Source of the DNA: Microthrixaceae bacterium
GTDB lineage: Bacteria; Actinomycetota; Acidimicrobiia; Acidimicrobiales; Microtrichaceae
Assembly: GCA_023957975.1 (NCBI GenBank)
Contig: JAMLGM010000003.1
Span: forward strand, 314,501 to 378,500
Direction of reading: 5' to 3'
Length of the DNA: 64,000 nucleotides
Both the position numbers and the translations under genes were made by a program. The notes beneath the pieces are model-generated. The model had not been told where the DNA came from, did no database searches, and was given only the letters and a program-made list of their open reading frames with translations. Shown here one piece after another: positions 1 to 8,191 of the stretch. The stretch's first letter is position 1. Every line of letters begins with the position of its first letter.

Positions 1-1386
1 GATCCCAGCGCGAAGCGCGCCTTCGCCGAGGGTGGCCGAAACGAACTGCACGGTCTGAGGCTCAAGTTCGATCGGCAACGAGCCGTAGCGCAGCGCCAGC
101 GACAGGTCGCGGGCCTCCTGTTCGGTGAACCCGCCGGCGGCCGAGTTTCCGGAAATCGTGATCTGATCGCGGGTGTAGCTCGCCGCCTGAATGACCGGGG
201 CCGATATCACCTCACCGTCGAGCACCACGCCGAGCTGCCCGGCCTCGGCCCCGACGGCGGGACAGGTTGGCTGGCCGGCGTAACACTGCGCCGCGGCCTG
301 ATTGAACAGGTCGATGCCGTCGGCGCCAGTCTTGAACTTCGGCATCACCACCCACTGACCGTTCTGCAGGCTCGGGGTGGCATCTTCGATGGCGCGACCG
401 GTCAACAGCGTCGGGCCGAGTTGGTAGATAACCCGGTTGCCGTCCTTGTCGGGGGTGCCGAAGAGCGTGACGGGCTGATCGGCCTTGTCGTCCTCGGGGG
501 CCGTGATCCCACTCGAGGCCGCCTCGATCGAGTACTCGAGGCCGAGCAGTTCGAGGAAATCCTCGTCGCTCACGTCGATTCCGAACTGGTTCGGAACGGT
601 CGTGGGCGGGCTGGCGGGGTCCGTGGTCGGCGCCTCGGTCGCCGGATCTGCGGCGGGGTCGGCTGCCGGGTCCGCGGCAGGGTCTGCTGCGGTCGTCGGG
701 GCCGCGGTCGTCGGGGCCGCGGTCGTCGTCTGCAACGGGGCCTTGCGGCCACCGCCGGTTCCGTCGCCGGAGACCGCGGCCGTGGTCGGCGTCGACTCGC
801 TGCCCTCGGTGATCACGGTGCCGTCGTCGGTGGTGATCTGCCCACCATCCTCGGCGACGAGGCCGTCGGTGCCGGTCGCATCGGTGCCCGTCGCGTCGGT
901 TCCGGTGATCCCGTAGGACTCGTTGTAGATCGACTCCGCCGTCACGCCCTCGGGAACGTTGAACTGCGCACGGAGCTTGGCCACACGCTCCTCGGCGTCG
1001 GCCGGAGGCGCATTGGTCGAGGCGGCGACGAGCGGGCGGAACCGCAACTCGGCCGTACGGCCGACGAGTTCGAGCACCTGCTCCTGATCCTTGCTGCCGG
1101 GCAACTCCAACACGATCGTGGAACCCTGGACGCTGATCTCGGGCTCGGCCACACCGATGGCGTCGACGCGGGTCTGGATGATCCGCTTCGTCTGTTCGAG
1201 GGTGTCGGCCGAAATGTCGGTGAGCTTCTCGCCGTCGGCCACCGGCTGCAGCACCACCGACACTCCACCTTGGAGGTCGAGGCCGAGCACGGGCTTCCAA
1301 CCGGCGATGATCACCGCAACGCACGCTGCGATCGACAGCACCGTGGTCAGCAGCAGCGGGATGCCGCCGGAACGCTTCTTCGCCAT
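1..1386 (-). CDS. secD: Protein translocase subunit SecD (3' end outside window)
   Basis: SecD is an inner-membrane partner of SecYEG that, with SecF, uses the proton gradient to pull exported proteins out of the channel. The first 462 codons are visible from ATG 1386. The sequence starts MAKKRSGGIP, has one N-terminal membrane segment (about residues 9-30), then the family motif LGLDLQGG, the periplasmic domain (TRVDAIGVAEPEI, VLELPGS) and, just before the edge, QTVQFVSATLGEGALRAGI, which precedes the remaining membrane helices. About 100 residues in the middle are a Pro/Ala/Thr/Asp-rich insert with repeated TTAAP and DPAA units, not part of the core fold. The gene follows yajC by 69 bases, the usual yajC-secD-secF order; secF would lie beyond the left edge. 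Identification is firm. Confidence 0.95.
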   Translation of the reverse strand, partial: MAKKRSGGIPLLLTTVLSIAACVAVIIAGWKPVLGLDLQGGVSVVLQPVADGEKLTDISADTLEQTKRIIQTRVDAIGVAEPEISVQGSTIVLELPGSKDQEQVLELVGRTAELRFRPLVAASTNAPPADAEERVAKLRAQFNVPEGVTAESIYNESYGITGTDATGTDATGTDGLVAEDGGQITTDDGTVITEGSESTPTTAAVSGDGTGGGRKAPLQTTTAAPTTAAPTTAADPAADPAADPAADPATEAPTTDPASPPTTVPNQFGIDVSDEDFLELLGLEYSIEAASSGITAPEDDKADQPVTLFGTPDKDGNRVIYQLGPTLLTGRAIEDATPSLQNGQWVVMPKFKTGADGIDLFNQAAAQCYAGQPTCPAVGAEAGQLGVVLDGEVISAPVIQAASYTRDQITISGNSAAGGFTEQEARDLSLALRYGSLPIELEPQTVQFVSATLGEGALRAGI

Positions 1387-1455
1387 GTATTGCCTTCGCT
1401 GTTCGTCTGAGTGTTTCGGGGGTGGTGACGTCGGGTCCGTGTGGCCCCGTTGGCG

Positions 1456-1785
1456 TCAGGACTTGTCGGGCTCCGCAGCGTCCGCGGACACCTTACGGGC
1501 GATGGATGCTCGGGTAACTCGAATGACCGCGTCGGTGTCGACCGAGAGATGAACGATCGGCTCGTCCGATTCGATGTAGCTGATCGTGCCGTAAATGCCC
1601 CCGCTGGTCACGACCTCGTCGCCCACGGCCAGGCTGTCCATCAACTCTGCGTGCTGCTTGCGCTGCTTTCGCTGCGGCACGATCAGCATGTACAGCAGCG
1701 GGATGAAGATGATGAGCGGAAGCAGTGCCCCAAGGCCGCCGCCGGAGGAGTTCTGTGCGAGCAGGGTTGCGAGATTGGTGGTCAC
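1456..1785 (-). CDS. yajC: Sec translocase auxiliary subunit YajC
   Basis: YajC is a small single-pass membrane protein that associates with SecDF and assists export. The 109-residue product has one hydrophobic segment at about residues 18-37 (LGALLPLIIFIPLLYMLIV) followed by the typical PQRKQRKQ basic turn and the YajC domain with GDEVVTSGGIYGTI. The start is GTG at 1785, 55 bases after the tgt stop. It lies directly upstream of secD, as in most bacteria. Length, topology and neighbours all agree. Confidence 0.93.
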   Translation of the reverse strand: MTTNLATLLAQNSSGGGLGALLPLIIFIPLLYMLIVPQRKQRKQHAELMDSLAVGDEVVTSGGIYGTISYIESDEPIVHLSVDTDAVIRVTRASIARKVSADAAEPDKS

Positions 1786-1840
1786 GAAGGGTGCAGCCTA
1801 GTGCCACGTGTGCGTTCCGTGGTGGTCCTGGCCCCGGGCG

Positions 1841-2956
1841 CTACTGCCAGACCGCCGCGACCTCGGCGCGCAGATCCGACAGTGTGCCGGCCCCGATCGC
1901 GGCGCGAATGTCGTCCATGAAGCCGAGCAGCCAGGCGAGGTTGTGCAACGTGCACAGGGTCGCGGCACTCGGTTCGTTGACCGCGATGAGGTGACGAAGA
2001 TATCCACGGCTGTAGCGCTCACACACCTGGCAGCCGCACTCGGGGTCGAGCGGGTCGTCGCTGCGGATGAACTCGGCGCGCTTGATGTTGAGTTTGCCCG
2101 CTCCGGTGAGAATCGTGCCGTGGCGTGCCAGACGGGTGGGCAACACACAGTCCATCATGTCGACCCCCCGTGCCACCGCTTCGATGATGCCCACGGGATC
2201 GCCGAGCCCCATGAAATAGCGCGGTTGATCGACGGGAAGGTGTGCGAGCGCCGCGTCGAGCGCCGGCAACATGACCTCGCGGGACTCACCGACCGACAGC
2301 CCGCCGATCGCATAACCGTCGAAGTCCAACTCGACCGTGCGTTGGGCCGACTCGACGCGCAGGTCGACCTCGGTGCCTCCCTGCACGATTCCGAACAAGG
2401 CTTGACGCTCGACGATGTCGGGTTTGTCGAAGGTGCCGTGACTGCGCCGCGCCCGCGCCGCCCAGTCGGCGGTGGTCTCCAGCGCCGCTCTCAGCGAGTC
2501 GCGCGAGGCGGGAAGCGCACTGCACACATCGAGCACCATCTGAATGTCGGCGCCGAGCAGCTCCTGGATGCGCACCGCGTCCTCAGGGGTGACACGGTGG
2601 TAGCTGCCGTCGTAGGTCGACTGGAACGTGGCCCCGTCCGCATCGACCTTCGGGTTGAGCGAGAAGATCTGAAATCCGCCGGAGTCGGTGAGCATGTGCC
2701 CACCCCACGTCTCGAACCCGTGCAAACCACCGAAATGGTCGATCACGTCCGCTCCCGGACGCAGCATCAAGTGGTAGGTGTTGCCGAGGATGATCTCCGC
2801 TCCGAGGTCGTCCATGTCGCGGGTTGTCACCGCCCGCACGGTGCCACGGGTTCCGACCGGCATGAACACCGGCGTCTTGAAGCTTCCCCGACGGGTCCGC
2901 ACCGTTCCGCTTCGGGCGGCCCCGTCGGTGGCCTCGATATCGATGTGCAACTTCAC
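1841..2956 (-). CDS. tgt: tRNA-guanine transglycosylase
   Basis: Exchanges guanine-34 of GUN-anticodon tRNAs for preQ1, the base-swap step of queuosine synthesis. The 371-residue protein (normal length) shows the TIM-barrel motifs DSGGFQ, GIVQGG and GGLSVGE, the nucleophile-bearing loop DCVLPTR near residue 268, and the zinc site CGCQVC followed by a histidine (YLRHL). One departure from the consensus is LDVC where most bacterial enzymes have DEC next to the base-binding Asp. The start is GTG 2956, 16 bases after queA, and the pair act in successive steps of the pathway. Function is confident; the LDVC change may be lineage specific. Confidence 0.94.
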   Translation of the reverse strand: MKLHIDIEATDGAARSGTVRTRRGSFKTPVFMPVGTRGTVRAVTTRDMDDLGAEIILGNTYHLMLRPGADVIDHFGGLHGFETWGGHMLTDSGGFQIFSLNPKVDADGATFQSTYDGSYHRVTPEDAVRIQELLGADIQMVLDVCSALPASRDSLRAALETTADWAARARRSHGTFDKPDIVERQALFGIVQGGTEVDLRVESAQRTVELDFDGYAIGGLSVGESREVMLPALDAALAHLPVDQPRYFMGLGDPVGIIEAVARGVDMMDCVLPTRLARHGTILTGAGKLNIKRAEFIRSDDPLDPECGCQVCERYSRGYLRHLIAVNEPSAATLCTLHNLAWLLGFMDDIRAAIGAGTLSDLRAEVAAVWQ

Positions 2957-2972
2957 GTGATGCCCCTTTGGC

Positions 2973-4115
2973 TCAACGGCGGACCAACCGCTCGGATGCG
3001 TCCGACCGGCGCCCCAAGAGCATGGCGTCCCCGAACGACAAGAAGCGGTATCCGTTCGCCAGTGCGTGAGCGTAGAGGTCTCGCCAGTGCGACCCGGTGA
3101 AGGCGTCGATCATCACGAGCAGGGTCGAGCGGGGCAGGTGGAAGTTGGTCAGCATCGCGTCGACGACCTTCCAGTCGAACCCCTCGGAAATGAACAGGTC
3201 CGTGGCGCCCGAGAGCTCGCCGCGGGCCGCCGCCGACTCGAGTGCGCGCACGGTGGTGGTACCGACGGCGACGATGCGACCACCCCCGGCGCGGGCGGCC
3301 TCGATCGTGCCCCACGTGTCAGGCGGCACCCGGTAGTGCTCGACGTGCATGGTGTGCTCGCCGATCACCTCGGTCGTCATCGGCCGGAAGGTGCCGAGGC
3401 CGACGACGAGTTCGACCCGGACGATCGGCACCCCCAGGGCCTCGATCCGTCCGATCAGCTCGGGGGTGAAATGCAGCCCCGCCGTGGGCGCCGCGGCGGA
3501 ACGCGGTTCGTTCGCATAGACGGTCTGGTACCGATCGGGGTCGTCGAGATGTGCCGCTCCGAGGTAGGGCGGCAGCGGCATTTCCCCGGCGTCGTCGAGC
3601 GCTGCCAACAGGGCCTCGCGGTGGGGCACCTGCGCATCGACGAGCGGGCGCACGCGGCGGCGCCCCTCGCCGAGATCCTCGCCGAACTCGAAGGTGAGGT
3701 GCTCGTCGACGGAGTGGGTCGTCCCCGGCTTCAGCTTCGCTGATGGCCGAGCGAGCGCCTCCCACCATCCCTCGCCGAGCGGTTCCAGCAACAACACCTC
3801 GGCCGATCCCCCGGACGACCGCTCAAAACGCACCCGTGCCGGGAGCACCTTGGTGTCGTTCACCACGACCACATCGCCGGGGGCGAGGAACGTGTCGAGG
3901 TCGGCGACCACGCGATCGAGCGGTGGGCGCGCGGCATCGAGGGAAACGAGCATCCGCGCCGAGTCGCGCGGTTCGACGCCGACGGTGGCAATGTGCTCGG
4001 GTGCCAGTTCGTAGTCGAAGTCGGAAACCGGCCGCGAGCCCACCGGCGGGAGGTCTGCCGGCGGGTTGCCCGCCAGCGGGTTGCCTGCCGGCTCATTGCC
4101 TGCCGGCTCAGTCAT
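2973..4115 (-). CDS. queA: S-adenosylmethionine:tRNA ribosyltransferase-isomerase
   Basis: Transfers and isomerises the ribosyl part of SAM onto preQ1 in tRNA, giving epoxyqueuosine. Recognisable parts are [10 protein letters not shown] at the N terminus of the core, the segment [15 protein letters not shown], a [10 protein letters not shown] motif and the C-terminal [16 protein letters not shown], all diagnostic of QueA. The 380-residue product is somewhat long because about 30 residues precede the core; they consist of four or five imperfect PAGN/LAGN units, a short in-frame tandem repeat. ATG 4115 overlaps the end of ruvB by 8 bases, so the gene is probably translated with ruvB. The alternative is that translation starts later, but no ATG or GTG lies closer to the core. 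Confidence 0.93.
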   Translation of the reverse strand: MTEPAGNEPAGNPLAGNPPADLPPVGSRPVSDFDYELAPEHIATVGVEPRDSARMLVSLDAARPPLDRVVADLDTFLAPGDVVVVNDTKVLPARVRFERSSGGSAEVLLLEPLGEGWWEALARPSAKLKPGTTHSVDEHLTFEFGEDLGEGRRRVRPLVDAQVPHREALLAALDDAGEMPLPPYLGAAHLDDPDRYQTVYANEPRSAAAPTAGLHFTPELIGRIEALGVPIVRVELVVGLGTFRPMTTEVIGEHTMHVEHYRVPPDTWGTIEAARAGGGRIVAVGTTTVRALESAAARGELSGATDLFISEGFDWKVVDAMLTNFHLPRSTLLVMIDAFTGSHWRDLYAHALANGYRFLSFGDAMLLGRRSDASERLVRR

Positions 4116-5229
4116 CGGCCGCGGTGGGCTCGTCGAACAGGCTGGGCGAGCCGACCTGCAGTTCGGCCGATGCCGGCGGCGTCAGACCGATGTGGCGCCA
4201 CGCCGCGGGAGTGGCGACGCGGCCGCGCGGGGTCCGCATGAGCAGCCCCTGTTGGATGAGGAACGGTTCGTAGACATCCTCGACCGTCTCGGTGGGTTCG
4301 GCGACCGCGATCGCCAAGGTCGACAACCCGACCGGCCCCCCGCCGAACAGCTCACACAGCGCCACCAGCACTCCCCGGTCCACCTTGTCGAGCCCCAGAT
4401 GATCGACCCCGAACAACTCGAGCCCATCCGACGCGACCTGGGTCGTGATCGCGCTGTCGGCCTCGACCTCGGCGAAATCGCGAACCCGTCGCAGCAGTCT
4501 GTTGGCGATACGCGGTGTTCCCCGACTGCGGCGGGCGATCTCGTGCGCTCCCCGGCCCTCGATGCGGGCACCCAGGATGTGAGCGGCGCGGGTGACGATG
4601 TTCTCGATGTCCCTCGTCTCGTAGAAATCGAGCCGGGCGACAAGGCCGAAGCGATCGCGTAGGGGCCCGGTGATCAGCCCGGTGCGGGTGGTGGCGCCGA
4701 CGAGGGTGAACCGCGGTAGGTCGAGACGGATCGAGCGGGCGGCCGGGCCCTTGCCGAGCACGATGTCGAGTTGGAAGTCCTCGACGGCCGGGTACAGCAC
4801 CTCCTCGACGGTGCGGCTGAGACGGTGAATCTCGTCGATGAACAAGACATCGCCCTCCCCCAACTTGGTGAGGATTGCGGCGAGATCACCTGCACGCTCG
4901 AGCGTCGGGCCGGAGGTCACGTGCAACTGCACGTCCATCTCGTTGGCGATGATGCCCGCCAACGTCGTCTTTCCGAGACCCGGTGGGCCGGCGAAGAGGA
5001 GGTGGTCGGCCGCCTGCCCGCGCCGGCGCGCCGCCTCGAGGATGATGTTCAGACGTTTCTTGAGCTCCGCCTGGCCGACGAACTCGGCCAGTGTCCGCGG
5101 CCGCAATGCTGCCGCGTCGAGCGCTGCCTGTGAGGCGTCGCCTGCCCCGACGAGCGCGTCGAGTGAATCGGTCACCTCATCGGCAGCGTCCTGGTCGGTG
5201 TAGTCGGGGTTCAGCAGTTCGTCGCGCAT
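4108..5229 (-). CDS. ruvB: Holliday junction branch migration helicase RuvB
   Basis: RuvB is the hexameric AAA+ motor that, bound to RuvA, drives Holliday-junction branch migration. The 373-residue protein has Walker A GPPGLGKT at residues 81-88, Walker B LFIDEIH (about 129-135), the sensor ATTR segment, the arginine-finger region GPLRDRFG and a C-terminal winged helix ([15 protein letters not shown]). An extra 20-25 acidic residues precede the first conserved segment, a common feature of actinobacterial RuvB. It sits 22 bases after ruvA and overlaps queA by 8 bases. Confidence 0.97.
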   Translation of the reverse strand: MRDELLNPDYTDQDAADEVTDSLDALVGAGDASQAALDAAALRPRTLAEFVGQAELKKRLNIILEAARRRGQAADHLLFAGPPGLGKTTLAGIIANEMDVQLHVTSGPTLERAGDLAAILTKLGEGDVLFIDEIHRLSRTVEEVLYPAVEDFQLDIVLGKGPAARSIRLDLPRFTLVGATTRTGLITGPLRDRFGLVARLDFYETRDIENIVTRAAHILGARIEGRGAHEIARRSRGTPRIANRLLRRVRDFAEVEADSAITTQVASDGLELFGVDHLGLDKVDRGVLVALCELFGGGPVGLSTLAIAVAEPTETVEDVYEPFLIQQGLLMRTPRGRVATPAAWRHIGLTPPASAELQVGSPSLFDEPTAADD

Positions 5230-5251
5230 CGTGTCGCCTCTTCAGCCTGGA

Positions 5252-5881
5252 TCAGCTCGCCGCCAGCGCCTGGAGGGCTTGGCGCAGCAGGGTCGATGCG
5301 TCGCCCTCGAGTGGCAACGTCTTGAGTGCTCTGGCCACCTCGTCGGTGGAATATCCGAGGCCCGACAATGCCTCGCGGACGTCGTGATGCGCCGCCGGAC
5401 CGGCGTCAGCGCCAATTCCAGGCGTGGCTCCCGCGGCCGAACCGTCCTCGCCTCCCACAGCTCGCAGGTCGATGTCGCCGAGTTCGAGGCGCGACTTCAG
5501 TTCGACGAGCAGCCGCTGCGCGGTCTTCTTGCCAACTCCCGGCACGGTGCACAGCGATGCCAGGTCGTCGGTTGCGAGCGCGAGCCGCAGCGAATACGGC
5601 GAGAGGGTCGACAAGATGGCGAGCCCGAGCGACGGTCCCACACCGTGGGTGCCGATGAGCGTTTCAAACGTGTCGCGTTCCTCGCGTGTGTGGAACCCGT
5701 ACAGGGTTTGGGCCTCCTCGCGGATGTGGTGGTGGACCCATACGAACGCCTCGGCCCCCTCGGCGCCGAGCGCACCCGAGGTCGCCGGGGTGGTCGCAAG
5801 CCGATACCCGATGCCGCCGACCTCGATGACCACCTCGGTGCCCTGCCGGTCGAGCAGCACGCCACGCAACGACCCGATCAT
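5252..5881 (-). CDS. ruvA: Holliday junction DNA-binding subunit RuvA
   Basis: RuvA binds the four-way junction as a tetramer and loads RuvB. Domain order is visible: an N-terminal OB-fold beginning MIGSLRG with VGGIGYR, a helix-hairpin-helix domain containing IGTHGVGPSLGLAIL and VPGVGKKTAQRLLVEL, and the C-terminal RuvB-contacting domain (ALSGLGYSTDEVARAL). Length is 209 residues, normal. Its ATG overlaps the ruvC stop as ATGA, indicating translational coupling in a ruvCAB operon. Confidence 0.96.
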   Translation of the reverse strand: MIGSLRGVLLDRQGTEVVIEVGGIGYRLATTPATSGALGAEGAEAFVWVHHHIREEAQTLYGFHTREERDTFETLIGTHGVGPSLGLAILSTLSPYSLRLALATDDLASLCTVPGVGKKTAQRLLVELKSRLELGDIDLRAVGGEDGSAAGATPGIGADAGPAAHHDVREALSGLGYSTDEVARALKTLPLEGDASTLLRQALQALAAS

Positions 5882-6393
5882 CGAATCGCCTCACGTGCTG
5901 CGTTCGGCCGGGCGGGGTCAGGGTTGTAGGCGATGTGACACAACGCCACCGCAGCGGCATCTGCGGCGTCGGCCGGACGCAACACCTTGTCGTGGCCGAG
6001 CAGGCGGCGGACCATCTCCTGTACCTGTTCCTTTCCAGCCGACCCATAGCCGGCGACCGCTTCTTTGACCTGGTTGGGCGAGTATTCGACCACGTCGCAG
6101 CCACGATTCGCGGCCTCAGCCATGATGATGCCACTCGCCTGCCCGACGGGGATCGCCGTCGAGACGTTGTTTTGAAACAGCACCCGCTCGATCGCCACGG
6201 CAACCGGCGGAAACTCGTCGAGCAGGCCGATGACGTCGCGCTGCAGCATCGCGAGACGCCGGGGCGTCGCCATGTCCGGGGGCGTTCGAATGACACCGAT
6301 CGCCGCGGCGACCGCCGCTCCACTTCGCCCCTTGGGGGTGAGCACGCAGTAGCCGCAACGCGACAATCCGGGATCGATTCCAAGCACGAACAC
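5878..6393 (-). CDS. ruvC: Crossover junction endodeoxyribonuclease RuvC
   Basis: RuvC resolves Holliday junctions by paired nicks within the RuvAB complex. The RNase-H-like fold is seen through GIDPGLSRCG near the start (first catalytic Asp), IERVLFQNN (catalytic Glu), GYGSAGKEQV and the terminal DAADAAAVALCH, which holds the last acidic residues. GTG at 6393 is chosen because it gives the classical MFVLGIDPG start and lies 7 bases after a TAGTGT -10 box; an in-frame ATG at 6423 would lie upstream of that box. The product is then 171 residues. It is first in the ruvC-ruvA-ruvB-queA-tgt-yajC-secD series. Confidence 0.95.
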   Translation of the reverse strand: MFVLGIDPGLSRCGYCVLTPKGRSGAAVAAAIGVIRTPPDMATPRRLAMLQRDVIGLLDEFPPVAVAIERVLFQNNVSTAIPVGQASGIIMAEAANRGCDVVEYSPNQVKEAVAGYGSAGKEQVQEMVRRLLGHDKVLRPADAADAAAVALCHIAYNPDPARPNAAREAIR

Positions 6394-6400
6394 GCGTACG

Positions 6401-6406
6401 ACACTA
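6401..6406 (-). promoter_or_regulatory. -10 box of ruvC, leaderless layout
   Basis: TAGTGT on the minus strand ends 7 bases before the GTG start of ruvC. No ribosome binding site fits in between, so the message is expected to begin at or next to the start codon. Confidence 0.55.
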
Positions 6407-6544
6407 GCCGCGGATGGCTGCACGGTCGCGTTTCGCCCTCTTCAGGATCGTCAGCGCTGATGAATACGGCCGTTCTGGCGTGGGATCCGGCGCTTCCGTT
6501 TCTGGGTTTGGCTGTCTCGGGGCTTCGTTGTCGGGGGTCGCGTT

Positions 6545-6550
6545 TAGTGT
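6545..6550 (+). promoter_or_regulatory. -10 box of the DUF222/HNH gene, leaderless layout
   Basis: TAGTGT followed by 7 bases and ATG 6558. It supports that start over the in-frame ATG at 6414, which would put the promoter inside the gene. Confidence 0.5.
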
Positions 6551-6557
6551 CATACAT

Positions 6558-8060
6558 ATGTTCGAGGGCTTCGACACCGACCTGAATAGCCTGGGTTCCG
6601 GGATCGACGATGTTGCGGTGTTGTTCGAGCTGCAACGCCGTTTGGATCTGCACATGATCGACGCGCTCGGGGAGTTGGATGCTGTTGGGATGACCGACGT
6701 CGTCGAAGGTTTGTCCACCAAAGCGTGGGTGTCCAAGACCGCCCGTTGTTCGGGGGTGACCGCCGCGCGTCGGGTGTCGGTGGCTCGGGCGGTGCGGCGC
6801 CGGTATCGGCCCGAGGTGTTGGACCGCCTGCGGTCCGGGGTCGTGGGGTTTGATCATCTGGTCGTGATCGGCCGGTGGTCGAACCCGCGTATCGAACCCA
6901 CCTGGTCCGACAACGCCGGACCCATGTTGGATTTGGCCGAGCATTTGACGTTCGCGAAATGGGAAAAGATCATCGCCGCGTTGGCACGCCTCGTCGACAC
7001 CGACGGCACCGAACCCGCCCCACCAGCCGAAGAATCCTGGCTCGACCTACGCGACATCCACGGCCCCGACGGTGTCATCGGTGTGGAAATCGTCGGAGAG
7101 TTCTTCGGCGACTACGCCGAAGTCGTACGCCAAGCCATCAACGACGCCACCGCACGTCACCGCAAACAGGTTCGAAACGACGCTGAACAATTCGACCGGT
7201 CACCGACAACCTCAGAATCCCAACTACGCGCGAAAGCGTTGATGGACCTGTGCCGTTTCGGCACCCAGTTCACCCTGTCGGGTAACTACCGGCCAGGAAC
7301 CGCAGAAGTGTCAGTGATTCTGCAGGCCGACGAACACGGCCAACCACGCGCGTATTCGCCTACAGGCGATCCACTCACCGCGGACGTGATCGAACGCATG
7401 ATGTGTGACCCAGAACTACGCGCTGTCCTGTTGGACTCGTTGGGCCAACCGCTCGATGTCGGCCACTCCGTGCGATTGGCGACCGACGCTCAACGCGCCG
7501 CGTTGGCGGCACGCGACGGGGGGTGTTGTTTCCCCGGCTGTGAGGCACCCGCACAACAAACCGAAGCCCACCACGTACGCCACCACCGCAACGGCGGCTC
7601 CACCGCAGTGAACAACCTGGCGTGCCTGTGCCGACACCACCACGGCCTGGTGCACCGCGTCGGCTGGGCCATGCACATCACCACCGACGGATGGACCCTC
7701 TACACCCACCCCTGTGGCATCACGATCTGGGGTCAACAACACGGCGTACAACGCCAAGGCCCCATCCCCGAAGAACTCGCAGCAGAACCCGAACCCCCGG
7801 CCCGACCGAAGGTGAAAGTCCGCGGCGGAACCGTCGATTTGGCCGACGCGATCGCCACCATCCGACGCCGTTACGACCGCATGGCCGCCACCCCCAACAC
7901 CCGCATCCACCGACCCCACGACGCCCGCCGGTCAAGCACAGGCCGAGGCTCAGGCGGGACCCGAAGCGGAACTGGCGGCAGGAGGGCCGGACGACGAGCC
8001 ACCGCCAGGCAACTCTCCCTCACCCCGACCAAACCACCCCAACCACCGATACGCCAATGA
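6558..8060 (+). CDS. DUF222 domain HNH endonuclease (13E12-repeat family)
   Basis: A 500-residue protein of a family found in many copies in actinobacteria. The N-terminal two thirds match the helical DUF222 region (ELQRRLDLHMIDALGELDA, GVTAARRVSVARAVRRR, FDHLVVIGRW). The C-terminal third has an HNH nuclease site: CCFPGCEAP, EAHHVRHH, then GGSTAVNNLACLCRHHHGLVH, with two Cys pairs likely to bind zinc. The last about 100 residues are basic and low complexity (RRSSTGRGSGG). The natural role is not established; proposals include mobile or defence-linked DNA cleavage. ATG 6558 is preferred because of the adjacent -10 box. Base composition by eye is less GC-rich than in the ruv genes, in keeping with a mobile history, and the gene stands alone between ruvC and the hydrolase. 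Confidence 0.85.
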   Translation: MFEGFDTDLNSLGSGIDDVAVLFELQRRLDLHMIDALGELDAVGMTDVVEGLSTKAWVSKTARCSGVTAARRVSVARAVRRRYRPEVLDRLRSGVVGFDHLVVIGRWSNPRIEPTWSDNAGPMLDLAEHLTFAKWEKIIAALARLVDTDGTEPAPPAEESWLDLRDIHGPDGVIGVEIVGEFFGDYAEVVRQAINDATARHRKQVRNDAEQFDRSPTTSESQLRAKALMDLCRFGTQFTLSGNYRPGTAEVSVILQADEHGQPRAYSPTGDPLTADVIERMMCDPELRAVLLDSLGQPLDVGHSVRLATDAQRAALAARDGGCCFPGCEAPAQQTEAHHVRHHRNGGSTAVNNLACLCRHHHGLVHRVGWAMHITTDGWTLYTHPCGITIWGQQHGVQRQGPIPEELAAEPEPPARPKVKVRGGTVDLADAIATIRRRYDRMAATPNTRIHRPHDARRSSTGRGSGGTRSGTGGRRAGRRATARQLSLTPTKPPQPPIRQ

Positions 8061-8156
8061 ACCGACACGTCAATGGCCCACCCACCGGAGTCTCCCCACC
8101 AAGCGTCGGTAAAGGCGCTGACACCGACGCGCGCCCGAACCCGACCGGCCCGCGTG

Positions 8157-8184
8157 TTGACGTGATGATCGTTCCTCATAGGGT
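8157..8184 (+). promoter_or_regulatory. Promoter of the TAP-type hydrolase lipoprotein gene
   Basis: TTGACG (8157-8162), a 16-base spacer and TAGGGT (8179-8184), then 7 bases to GTG 8192. This is the best sigma-70-like promoter in the window, and its position indicates a leaderless transcript. Confidence 0.65.
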
Positions 8185-8191
8185 TGTGCGC

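Noticed and set aside
7622..8191. Long open frame continuous with the hydrolase gene, overlapping the HNH gene
   Set aside because: It runs through the HNH coding region in another frame, is Arg/Pro/His-rich shadow sequence, and a good promoter with its own start lies at 8157-8192.
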